The translations under genes and the position numbers were made by a program. Source: Dryocosmus kuriphilus (Eukaryota; Arthropoda; Insecta; Hymenoptera; Cynipidae). From it: a stretch of DNA of 64,000 nt. Of the stretch, positions 22,343 to 32,439 are shown piece after piece. Each line of letters begins with the position of its first letter. Position 1 is the stretch's first letter. The DNA lies in contig CM076190.1 in NCBI GenBank assembly GCA_038277395.1, positions 246,183,256 through 246,247,255 of the forward strand, in the 5' to 3' direction. The notes beneath the pieces are model-generated. The model made no database searches. It was not told the origin of the DNA and saw only the letters and a list, made by a program, of their open reading frames with translations.

Positions 22343-23663
22343 CGAGGTGTGTTCAAAAAGTAAGGTGACTTTTAATTTTTAAGGAATAATATATATTTAT
22401 TCATCAATTATCATATTGTCCCCTTCAAAGTAACCCCCTCAGATATAACACACTTGTGCCAACGCTTTTTGCAATCCTCGAAGCACTTCTGATAAGCACT
22501 TTTTGGTATACCCTTGAGTTCTTCCAACGATGCATACTTAATCCTCTCAATCGTTGCAAATCTTCGTCCTTTCATGGGCTTCTTCAGTTTTAGGAACAGG
22601 AAAAAGTCGCAGGGGGCCAAATCCGGTGAATATGGTGGCTGAGGGTTTTTGCGTTTTTGTTTTTGGCCAAAAAGTCACGCCTATGCAAGAATAAGAGAAC
22701 AGGTGCATTGTCCTGATGCAAAAACCATGAATTGTTTTTTTACAATTACGGATGTTTTTGTCTTATTGCTTCTCGCAAGCGGCGCATAACTTCAAGATAA
22801 ATACTCCTTATTGAACGTGCGACCTTGTGGTAAGAACACTTGATGTACTATGCCACGGTAATCGAAGAAAATAGTGAGCAAAGCCTTGACATTTGATCGA
22901 ACTTGACGTGCTTTTTTCGGTCTTGGTTCTCCCGGGGTCTTCCATTGGGACGACTGGGCTTCGGTTTCGACGTCATAACCGTATACCCATGATTCGTCAC
23001 CAGATATAACCCTTTTGAGCATATCAGGATCATTATTGACGTCATTTAACAGCTCTTGAGCGATGCTCATTCGCCGGTTCTTTTGATAAAAATTAAGCAG
23101 TTTCCGAAAAAATTTCCCTGACACACGCTTCATGACCAAAACATCGGAAAAAATTACATGGCGCGAGCCAACCGAGATTCTGACGTCTTAAGCAATATCT
23201 CTAACAGTGATTCGATGATTCCCCAACACCATATTCTTCACTTCTTCAACGCTTTCATCATTTATTGGCGTGCTGGGGCGTCCAGAGTGAGATTCGTCAT
23301 TGGTGTCTTCTCGGCCTTCTTGGAAGAGCTTGTACCACTTATAAACACTTTTTTTGCTCAAGGTAGACTCACCGTATGCCACTGTTAACATTTCGAGTGT
23401 TTTGGAGCACTTAATTCCATTTTTTACATACAATTTGATAAGAGTTCTCTCATCCATTTTCTTCGACAGCAGAAAATCGAAGATAACACCAAAGACTTCT
23501 AACCTTTACGCCTCTCACAAACAAACTGAAAATGCTATACACTTGAAACTGTGCACATATGTATGGGACAAGTTTCGCAATATAAAATTTTTAAAAAATG
23601 AAGATCGAATGTACGTAGCCAGCGAAATTTGAAAAGTCACCTTACTTTTTGAACACAGATCAA
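22343..23663 (-). mobile_element. mariner-family transposon (copy A)
   Basis: Inverted ends contain TGTGTTCAAAAAGTAAGGTGAC (left) and its complement (right, ending GAACACA at 23656); the outermost right bases are worn. TA precedes the left end at 22341-22342. Length about 1.3 kb. The minus strand encodes a mariner transposase with breaks. It lies at the left edge of the ~370-bp satellite. Confidence 0.85.
22411..23457 (-). pseudogene. mariner DD34D-type transposase, frameshifted (copy A)
   Basis: Starts MDERTLIKLYVKNGIKCSKT at 23457. The N-terminal helix-turn-helix segment includes KKSVYKWYKLFQEGREDTND and GRPSTPINDESVEEVKNMV. A stop follows RDIA near 23188. The catalytic domain resumes with MSIAQELLNDVNND and GDESWVYGYD (first Asp, about 22965-22998). 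HQDNAPV (second Asp) is found near 22705-22725 and YSPDLAPCDFFLF (third Asp) near 22590-22640 after another frameshift. All three catalytic residues survive, but at least three frame breaks prevent translation. Confidence 0.88.
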
Positions 23664-23669
23664 TAATTT

Positions 23670-26315
23670 AATAACGTAAGTAAATATTTCGTTAATTTTA
23701 TAATTCATTAGTTTTAGAATTCGGCAAATTTTTATTTTCAGATACTTTTAAGTTCATTATTTTCATAATTCTGGATTTTTATTTTTGGAAAATTAAAAAC
23801 TTTTTTCGTTATTTCAAATTTAGAAAATTTTATAAGTCGTAAATTTTTATTTTCGTCAATTTTCTTTCTCGTTAATTTGCATATTTGGTATTTATTCTTT
23901 TGTTATGATTGATTAGTCCCATAATTAGGTATTTTTTTCTTAATTCAATATTTATTTTGGTTAATTTTAAATGCACAAATTTTAACATGGACGTTTAAAA
24001 TTCCCGGAATTTACGAATTTGGGGGAAATTAATAATGCTTTACTTTTACAATTCGATAAATTTTAATTTTTGATTCTCTTAAATTCGTTATTTGCATAAT
24101 TAGATATTTTTATTTTCAGATTATTCAAATTTTTATCTTATTTTAAATTTTGGAAATTTCATAATTCGTCAATCTTTATTTTACGCAATTTTATTTTTCG
24201 TTAATTTGCGTATCCACTAATTATTTCTTCATTACTGTTGATTAACCCCACAACTAAATATGTTTAGTTTAATTCAATATTTTTCTTCGTCAGGTTTATA
24301 TATCATAAATTTTTTATGTCGACAATTTTAAATTTCGGCAATTTTTAATTTCGGGAATTTCAGAATTTGTGAATTGAATAATTCGTTAATTTTATAATTC
24401 ATTAATTCTATAATTCGCAAATTTTATAATTCGGTAAGTTTTTTTTTCCAGATATTTTTAAATTCTTTAGTTCCTTAATTCTGGATTTTACTATTCGATA
24501 ATTAAACATTTTGTCGTTATTTTAAATATCGGAAATTCTAGAATTCCTAAATTCTTATTTTCAGAAATTTTCTTTCCCTTTAGTTTGCATTTTCGAAATT
24601 CATTATTATTGATTAGTCCCATAATAAGAAATTTTATTTTTCAATTCAATATTTATTTTCGTCAATTTTAATGTAAAAAACCTTGAATTTGGACAATTTT
24701 AAATTTCGGAAATTAAAGAATCTTGAGGAAATGAGTAATTCTTTAATTTTACGATTCCGGAATTTTATAATTAGGTAAATTTTAATTTCGGATTTTTTAA
24801 AATTCGTTATTTGCATAATTCGGTATTTTTATTTTAAGACAACTAAAGATTATGTCTTAATTTAAATTTCGGAAATTTTAGAATTCGTGACTCTTTATCT
24901 TCGGCAATTTTTATTTTCGTTAATTTATATATTCGGCATTTATTTTTTCGTCATTATTTATTAGCCCCATAATTAGACATTTTATTTTGAAATCAATATT
25001 TTTTTCTTCAATTTCAAGCATCGTAAATTTTGAATTTCGACAATTTTAAATTTCGGCCCTTCTTAATTTCGGAAATTTATTAATTTGAGGGAAATAAATA
25101 ACTAGTTAATTTTATAATTCACTGATTCCATAATTCGCAAATATTATAATTTTGTAAATACTAATTTCGGATATTTTTAAATTCGTTGTGTGCATAATTC
25201 TAGATTTTTATTTTTTGATAATTAAAATTTTTGTTCTCATTTTATTTTTCCAAAATTTTCTGAGTCATCAATTTTTATTTTCGGCAATTTTATTTTTCAT
25301 TAGTTTGTTTATCCAGTATTTATTTTTTCTATACTGTTGATTAATCCCATAATGAAATATTTTTTGTTTAATTCAATATTTATTTTCATTAATTCTCGAT
25401 TCCAAAAAATTTTGAATTTCGAAAATTTTAAATTTCGTCAATTTTGAATTTCGACAATTTTAAGTTTCGAAAATTTCAAATTTCGAGAATTTAAGAATTT
25501 GGGGGAAATAAATAATTGGTTAATTTTATAATTCGTTAATATTATAATACGAAAATTTTATAATTGGCTAAATTGTATTTTTGGATATTATTAAATTCGT
25601 TATTTTCACATTTCGAGATTTTTATTTTTCGATAATTAAAAATTTTGGCGTTATTTTAAATTTAGGAAATTTTATAATTCGTCAATTTTTATTTTCGTCT
25701 ATTTTCTTCTTCGTTACTTTGTACATTTGGTATTCATTTTTTCATTATTATTGATTAGACCCATAATTTTATATATATTTTTTAATTCAATATTTATTTT
25801 CGTCAATTTTAAATATCGAAAATTTCGAATTTCGACAATCTGAAGTTGCGGCAATTTTTAATTTCAAGAATTTAAGAATTTATGGAAATAAATAATTTTT
25901 TAATTCCATATTTCGTTAATATTATAGCTAGCAAATTTTATGATTCGAGAAATTTTAACTTTGAATATTTTTAAGTACGTTGTTTACATAAACCAAGATT
26001 TTTATTCTTCGATAATTAAAAGTTTTTTTCGTCATTTTAAATATTTGCAATTTTATAATTCGTCAATTTTTATTTGCGGAAATTTTCTTTTTCCCTAATT
26101 TGTATACTCGGCATTCATTTTTTCGCTATTGTTGATTAGTCCCATAACTCTGTATATTTTTTTTAATTCAATATTTATTTTCCTTAATTTCAAATATCGA
26201 AAATTTTGAATTTGGACAATTCTTAATTTTCGCAATTTTTAATTTCGGGAACTTACAATCTGGGGAAAATAAATAATTAGTTATTTTTATAATTCATTAA
26301 TCTTACAATTCGCAA
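23670..26315. repeat. AT-rich tandem satellite, ~370-bp degenerate units
   Basis: The phrase TTGATTAGTCCCATAATTA or variants recurs at about 23909, 24239, 24608, 24957, 25338, 25748 and 26132 (spacing roughly 330-410 bp). Units are built from short words such as TTTATAATTCG, AATTTCGG and ATTTTTATTTTCGG, so there is a nested short-motif structure. No coding capacity. The same array resumes at 37416 after the provirus insertion. Confidence 0.88.
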
Positions 26316-26838
26316 TGTTACAACCCAAATATATTTATTAACCTTCCTCGAATTTCTAAATCGTCAATAAGAATCTGTTGCCATTAGAGCCCGGCGAGCG
26401 TCCTTGGATGGAGGAGGAATTTACAAACTGAACTCAACCGTGATACCTTTTTTGAGTTTATTATTTTTGTGGTGAAATATTCATTTACTCTCGTCCGAGA
26501 GATGCTATTACCTAATGCTCCATGAGTTGAGTAATCCTTTTCTTCTTATCTCATTTTGTGAGGTCAAGGTGAAAAATAAATGGGGTGCTAATGAGTCATG
26601 ATGTAAAATACATAGTATATTCTGAAACCCCCATATATTCTGTCGTAACCCCACAGAAGTACACCCAAATATATTTAGTATAATAGATTAAATGCAATTT
26701 AATTTATTGACATCAAGGGCGATCAGTCAATTAGCATGATAATTAGCTGCCTGACGAGCAATCAGAAAGGAGTTCATTTAGCATGATTGATAGCTGCATG
26801 AACCTTTAATCCCTTGACAGCAGTAAATTAAATTATTT
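26316..26838 (-). repeat. Extra LTR copy in inverted orientation
   Basis: Reverse complement of the provirus LTR: begins TGTTACAACCC and runs to CAGTAAATTAAATT near 26838. Its LTR-start bases (TGTGGAAAA) are missing and replaced by TATCTATTGC. It sits head-to-head with the 5' LTR across a ~30-bp spacer, and its outer end joins satellite directly. Confidence 0.85.
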
Positions 26839-26868
26839 TTATCTATTGCTCTTCATGCGTTGTACCTT

Positions 26869-27394
26869 TGTGGAAAATAATTTAATTTACTGTTTTCAAG
26901 GGATTAAGGGTTCACGCAGCTCAATCATGCTAAACGAACCCCTTTCTAATTGATCGTCAGGCAGCTAAATATCATGCTAATTGACTGATCGTCCTTGATG
27001 TCAATAAATTAATTTTAATTTAATCTATTGCACTAAATATATGTGGGGGTACTGCTGTGGGGTTACTACAGAATATGTGGGGGTTTCAGAATGAACTATG
27101 CATTTTGCATCATGATTCATTAGCACCCCATTTATTTTCCACCTTGACCTCACAAAATTAGATAAGAAGGAAAGGATTGCTCAACTCACGGAGCATTAGA
27201 TAATAGCATCTCTCGGACAAGAGTAAATGAATATGTCCCCACGAAAATAATAAACTCTACTCGGTATGACGGTTGAGTATAGTTTATAAATTCCTCCTCC
27301 ATCCAAGGACGCTCGCCGTTCACGAACGGCAACAGATTCTTATTAACGATTTAGAAATTCGAGGAGGGTTAATAAATATACTTGGGTTGTAACA
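26869..27394 (+). repeat. Provirus 5' LTR
   Basis: 526 bp from TGTGGAAAATAA to GGGTTGTAACA. AATAAA near 27371 is the likely polyadenylation signal close to the LTR end. Its direct partner is 36885..37415 and its inverted partner is 26316..26838. Confidence 0.82.
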
Positions 27395-27400
27395 AACTGA

Positions 27401-27418
27401 TGGTAGCAACGGTGGGGT
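27401..27418 (+). promoter_or_regulatory. Candidate tRNA primer-binding site (provirus)
   Basis: TGGTAGCAACGGTGGGGT starts six bases after the LTR end and begins with TGG, the complement of a tRNA CCA terminus. A leucine-type tRNA is possible but was not verified. Confidence 0.5.
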
Positions 27419-27589
27419 AGCTTTCGTTGCGCTATTACCACCGGCTTCGCTATCATTAACTGTTAGTTACCAACCAACTAGTTTTTTTCTTCTTCCTTCT
27501 CATCCCTTTAAAATAAAGATAGTTATCAAATTCATTCATTTTTCCTTAAGGATTTTAAATGAAGTAAAATATTTAATCAAGTTGTCAAT

Positions 27590-27994
27590 ATGTCATTAAT
27601 GCCTCCTTCGTTGACCAAAGCTTTAAGGAGACAATCCGAAAAAAGGTTTTGTGCCAGAAAAGACAGAGCATTGCCTAGCACAGCCGCGAAAAATTTTCTG
27701 TCAAATAAGTTGATTATAAATGAAGTCAGCACCGTCGTTTCACCAAATGGTAGCATAATTTATGAACCTATTAATGCTAGATTTGTGAACACCCTTCCTG
27801 TAAGGGAAGAAGATGGATTTGATAAAATCACCAATTGGGACGATTTCAGTACGATTTTTGATTCCAATATTAATTTTTTTGCGAAGCAAATCCATAAAAC
27901 ACAGAAGGAAAGGCTTGAAAAAGGAAGAGGAATAAAATTAGTAATTTTAGATTCTGACACAGATTCTGATGCTGAAACGGTGATCCCCGAATAA
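27590..27994 (+). CDS. Unrecognised 134-codon ORF between primer site and gag
   Basis: Intact frame starting MSLMPPSLTKALRRQSEKRF and ending with an acidic tail (DSDTDSDAETVIPE). The N-terminal 30 residues are basic, the middle carries IINEVSTVVSPNGSIIYEPI, and the tail is Asp/Glu-rich. There is no signal peptide or membrane segment. It lies where a leader would precede gag, in a provirus whose other genes are broken, which makes its intactness noteworthy. It may be an accessory protein of this lineage or a captured host fragment. I do not recognise it. Confidence 0.5.
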   Translation: MSLMPPSLTKALRRQSEKRFCARKDRALPSTAAKNFLSNKLIINEVSTVVSPNGSIIYEPINARFVNTLPVREEDGFDKITNWDDFSTIFDSNINFFAKQIHKTQKERLEKGRGIKLVILDSDTDSDAETVIPE

Positions 27995-28050
27995 TAGGTA
28001 ATTCATTCAAGGCATAACCACAATCATAAAAAAGGGATATTTTTAATGTA

Positions 28051-28074
28051 ATATATATATATATATATATATAT
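28051..28074. repeat. (AT)n microsatellite
   Basis: Uninterrupted AT dinucleotide run of about 24 bp in the leader between the small ORF and gag. Confidence 0.95.
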
Positions 28075-28108
28075 TAATAGATATTTTATATATTGGAAAT
28101 TATTCAAA

Positions 28109-29118
28109 ATGCATAATTCAAATGGGACCCCGAATCCAGGTGACCACTTGGTAGACCAAAACCTCCCGACAAGCACAGTACAAACCGTGAATCACAATAT
28201 AGCAGGGGGCTTCTTGGGAAATACGCCCAAGCTAACATACCTAATCTGGTTTTGAATCTAGACGCCCGCCAGGTCATGAATTCCCTGTTAGAAAACATGA
28301 CCATGCATTCCAGCACCTACAATATCCCGGATTTCAATGGTAAAACTCCACCCTTGAAGGAGTTCATCCAAGATGTATGCAACGGGGCTGCATTTATAAC
28401 AAGAACGACTGAGCATATGTTTATCAAGGCCGTACTTTCTAAATTGAAAGCCGTGGCTCGTAAGAGAGTCAGGAACAAAAGATTCACAATCGTGAGTGAA
28501 ATGATTGCCCACCTAAAAAAAAGTTTCGCCCCGACGAGAAATTACCAATGGTACTTTGAAGCCATTGCAAACCTGCGGATGACCCAAAACGAATCGGTAA
28601 GCGATTACCATAATCGGGTACAGAGTTTACTCAGCGGAGCGTGACGCACTCTAGAAGAAAAATACACTACTCGACATGGAGGAGAAAAGGCAAGTGATAT
28701 CTTGTTGATCCCTGTAACTGACAGTGCACTAGATGCATTTCTCAAAGGACTCCCTGCAGAGTACTTCAGATTCGTTCATACTAGGAAGACCAAGGACCTC
28801 AGCGAACCCTTGGTGTATGCTCTGCACATAGAAGAAAGGCAGAGTTCTGCCGACAAATATAATTCAATGTCCTCAGCTTTCTACATTACCAAAGAAGGCG
28901 AGAAAACTGGCTGCCTTCGGCCCCCTAGTCCATTCTCTAGACAAAAGAACTCGGGTGAAAGGCATAAAAAAAAAGCAACAAGAGCAAAGTCCAGAAACTT
29001 TTCTCGAGACAACGAAGATGCAGTCGGCGGTTGGAGAATGGATCAAAGACAGAATCTGAGCCAAAGACTACTCTTACGAAAATCCCTAATATCCACCATG
29101 AGTGGAAAGAACCATTGA
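28109..29118 (+). pseudogene. Errantivirus-type Gag, interrupted
   Basis: ATG at 28109 opens a short N-terminal piece that breaks near 28250. The main body (28252..28644) has IPDFNGKTPPLKEFIQDVCN, the typical start of the errantivirus Gag capsid region. It continues with SEMIAHLKKSFAPTRNYQWY and ESVSDYHNRVQSLL before a TGA at 28642. The last piece (28702..29118) has DAFLKGLPAEYFRFVHTRK and EPLVYALHIEERQ, then a basic tail (RHKKKATRAKSRNFSRD) that may replace a zinc knuckle. Gag would assemble the particle. Confidence 0.8.
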
Positions 29119-29479
29119 CGTAATGATTCGATAATAACGCGCATTTTATATCTGAAGACTGTGAGCCTACAAACCGAATAGTCAGACTCATAATCGCTAC
29201 CGAACGCCTTGACGTACAAGACTTTCGGGAAAGCAAACCCGGAGCAGGATAATCCTAGCTAAACCCTATGCTCGACATAAAGTTTACTCGATCGTAGTTC
29301 GAAAACATCATAACGACGAGGTCAACAGGGGAATTGTGCACCAAGGTCTACGTGGCTTTCTTTTAGCTCTGAGACGGGACAAGTAAACCACTTTTCGGAT
29401 GGCTAATTCATGTCATTTGTTAGGATCACTCTCTCAATGTAGAGTGGCGGAGGCTCTGTCAAATGTATTCCGGGGTGGC

Positions 29480-29844
29480 CATATTACCATAATCCTTTGC
29501 CATGGAAAGAACAAGTTTCCACCTGACGAACAGAGAAACCAAATTATTTTAGAATGCCATGGAAGTTTGATAGGAAGCCACAAGGGCACTACAAACACCT
29601 ATCGTCGAATAAGGGAACGATACTCGTGTCCAGGACCCCGCAACGATGTTACAGAACACGTCCGTGGGTGCAAAAGCTGCCTCGAACAGAAACTAGTCCA
29701 GGCGCGGAGCCGAGAATCCAAGGTCATCACCGACACACCCTCGGAGCCTTTTGAAAACGTCTCCCTGCATAGCATCGGAAAACTTCCAACCACTCCAAGC
29801 GGCAGTCGCCACATCTTGACAATGCAGGACAATTTCACTAAATA
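29480..29844 (+). pseudogene. Errantivirus integrase, first half (interrupted by mariner)
   Basis: ECHGSLIGSHKGTTNTYRR and HVRGCKSCLEQKL form the HHCC zinc-binding module. Next, SLHSIGKLPTTPSGSRHIL and MQDNFTKY correspond to the first catalytic strand, though the expected Asp is replaced by His-Ser (LHSIG for a LDIIG-type motif), a likely inactivating change. The frame runs straight into the mariner at 29845 and resumes at 31685. Confidence 0.82.
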
Positions 29845-29989
29845 CGAGGCACGTCCAGAAAGTAGGTGTACTGGTACTCTCACAGCTGTAGGGAATACTT
29901 TTTCGACATTTTGGCAATACTGCCCCGTAGGCTGACCCCTCCCCTTCAAAACGAGGCCAATCCGTGGTTAGTGTGTTGAAAACTCTTGA

Positions 29990-31579
29990 CGCAGTAGCAT
30001 CTCTCTTGAAAAATTTCGATCATATCTCCCGCAAAGAGCGAAATTTGCGCCGTCATTCGCTACTTTGTTGTGAAGGGAAAAGCTCCAGTTGAGATTTATA
30101 ATGAGGTGGAAACTGTTTACGCTAATGGAGCTATGAATCGTACGAGTGTGTACAAGTGGTGTCGCGAATTTAAAAAATGGCCGTACTTCCGTGCATGATG
30201 ATCAGGGGAGCGGAAGACCTTCAATTGTGACTGACGAACATGTGGAAAAAATCGAGATTGCGATCCGTGACGATCGCAGATTGACGTTAAATGATATTTC
30301 TGCGATATTTCCGCAAATGTCCAGATCCTTGTCACACGAAACAATCACAGAAACTCTCGGATATCGGAAATTGTCTGCGAGGTGGGTCCTAAAACAGCTG
30401 ACAGAGCAGCGCAAGTTGAATCGCGTGCAGAGCTCCAAAGAGTTTTTGGAGCGCTACGAACGCGAAGGCGATGATTTTCTCTACTCTATTGTTACTGGAG
30501 CCGAAAGTTGGGTTGCCCAATACACGCCTGAAACTAAGAGGCAATCTCAACAATGGCGCCACACCTTGTCACCCTCCGCCAAGAAATTCAAAACCACAAT
30601 TTCAGCCAAAGAAATCATGGCATCCGTGTTTTGGGATCATAAAGGCATAATTTTGATTAAATATCTGCTTCACGGGGAGACCATCAACGCGGCAAGATAC
30701 TGTGAGATGCTGAAAAAGTGAAAAGGGCGAATCAGAATAAAAGGAGGGGCATGCTTACGAAGGGAGTCTGCCTACTGCATGACAATGCCAAACCTCATAC
30801 GGCCAACGCCACGAAGCAACTCCTGGACACTTTTGGATGGGACGTTTTGAACCACCCCCCATATTCCCCTGACCTGGCCCTTTCAGATTTCCATCTTTTC
30901 ACTTCCCTGAAGGTGCACATGGGTGGAAACAAGTTTTTAACGGAAGAGAGGGTGAAGGGGGAGGCAAAGAATTGGGCGAAAGAGCTGGCGGGAGACTTCT
31001 TCGAGGCAGGCATCAAAAAATTAATCCCGCGGCTCACCACTTGAAACCTCAAACGGCCAACGCCACGAAGCAACTCCTGGACTCTTTTGGATGGGATGTT
31101 TTGAACCACCCCCATATTCCCCTGACCTGGCCCTTTCAGATTTCCATCTTTTCACTTCCCTGAAGGTGCACATGGGTGGAAACAAGTTTTTAACGGAAGA
31201 GAGTGTGAAGGGGGAGGCAAAGAAGTGGGCGAAAGAGCTGGCGGGAGACTTCTTCGAGGCAGGCATAAAAAAATTGATCCCGCGGCTCACCACTTGAAAC
31301 CTCATACGGACAACGCCACGAAGCAAATCCTGGACTCTTTTGGATGGGATGTTTTGAACCACCCCCATATTCCCCTGACCTGGCCCTTTCAGATTTCCAT
31401 CTTTTCACTTCCCTGAAGGTGCACATGGGTGAAAACAAGTTTTTAACGGAAGAGAAGGTGAAGGGGGAGGTAAAGAAGTAGGCGAAAGAGCTGTCGGGAG
31501 ACTTCTTCAAGGCAGGCATCAAAAAATTGATCCCGCGGCTCACCGCTTGCAGCGAGAGAGATGGTAACTATGTCGAAAA
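29990..31579 (+). pseudogene. mariner DD34D transposase, inactivated (copy B1)
   Basis: N-terminal coding starts near 29990, with VIRYFVVKGKAPVEIYNEVE and GAMNRTSVYKWCREFK, then a frameshift near 30175. The main frame (to 30718) has GSGRPSIVTDEHVEKIEIA, WVLKQLTEQRKLNRVQ and VTGAESWVAQY, where the first catalytic Asp is changed to Ala (sister copy has GDETW). A stop at 30719 follows MLKK. Then LLHDNAKPHTANATKQLL and YSPDLALSDFHLF supply the second and third Asp. After KKLIPRLTT the 3' third repeats twice. Inactive by mutation, frameshift and stop. Confidence 0.92.
30795..31553 (+). repeat. ~253-bp segment in three tandem copies
   Basis: GGCGAAAGAGCTGGCGGGAG (third copy with one change) occurs at 30974, 31228 and 31481. 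Each unit runs from ACGGCCAACGCCACGAAGCA-like sequence to CGGCTCACCAC and encodes the transposase C-terminal third. The second and third units have a one-base deletion after GAACCACCCCC relative to the first, and the third has further changes. Confidence 0.95.
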
Positions 31580-31684
31580 ATAATTTACATATGTAAAAGT
31601 GTAACCAACTATGTTTTTGTTTTAATAGATTTTTTTTTAATCCTGCATAAATTGAGTAGACTTACTTTCTGGACGTGCCTCGTA

Positions 31685-32402
31685 CTGTATTGCCGTTCCC
31701 ATACCGAACTTAAGAAGTACCACCGTAGCCCATGCGAAAGCTACTAAATTATTCTCCCAGCATTGTGCCACAAGGTGCATCCTCACAGACAGAGGAGGGA
31801 GTTTCGTCAGCAAGTTTACGAAAAACCTCGAAGGCATTATCAAGGTAAAGCAACTGACCACATCCGGATACCGACCGCAAACAAATCTATCGCTAGAACG
31901 AAGCCATATCGTGACCACCGATTACATCAAGCATTACGCAAGTGATTATGACGATTGGGATCGATTTCTCCTATTCGCCATGTTCGCGTATAATATTTCC
32001 TTGCACGAGGGCACCAAATTTACGCCCTATGAGCTAGTATTCGAACGGTTGGCTCGATTGTCCAGTTCATTTCCTCAAGACGAGCAAGTCAAAACTTATG
32101 GCATGTACCTCCGTGATTTAATCACGAAAGTGACAGAGATACAAATGTTAGCGGGTCAAAATCTGGTGAAGGTTAGGCTACGATCAAAAGACTATTACGT
32201 TAAGAAGGGTCGGCCATTAAACGGCAAATTAGGAGACCTAGTTTATGTGGTTAAGGACGCCCGTGGCCGAAAATTCGATACCCGTGCTCATGAGCCTTAT
32301 ATAATTGTAGGCTTTACTCAAAATAATAACGTGACTCTCGAATGCGAAAATGGAAAGCGTTTCTCCAAGCATACGGACAAACTTCTAGTAACCCATTGCT
32401 AA
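31685..32402 (+). pseudogene. Errantivirus integrase, second half
   Basis: Resumes with YCIAVPIPNLRSTTVAHAK in the frame cut by mariner. ILTDRGGSFVSKF (about 31776-31815) supplies the second Asp and LSLERSHIV (about 31888-31915) the Glu. A frameshift follows near 31910. The C-terminal region (31911..32402) is intact, with YELVFERLARL, NGKLGDLVYVVKD and a chromatin-binding-like tail ending HTDKLLVTHC. Confidence 0.82.
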
Positions 32403-32439
32403 GGATGAAAAAAACGTCATGTTCAGCATGCAAGGAAAA

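Larger units (their letters stand above)
29845..31682 (+). mobile_element. mariner-family transposon (copy B1) with expanded 3' end
   Basis: Ends CGAGGCACGTCCAGAAAGTA and complement, flanked by TA on both sides (29843-29844 and 31683-31684). It is the same family as 39541..40873 (nearly the same transposase). Length 1838 bp versus 1333 bp for the sister copy; the excess is explained by two extra copies of a ~253-bp 3' segment. It splits the provirus integrase and so post-dates it. Confidence 0.93.
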
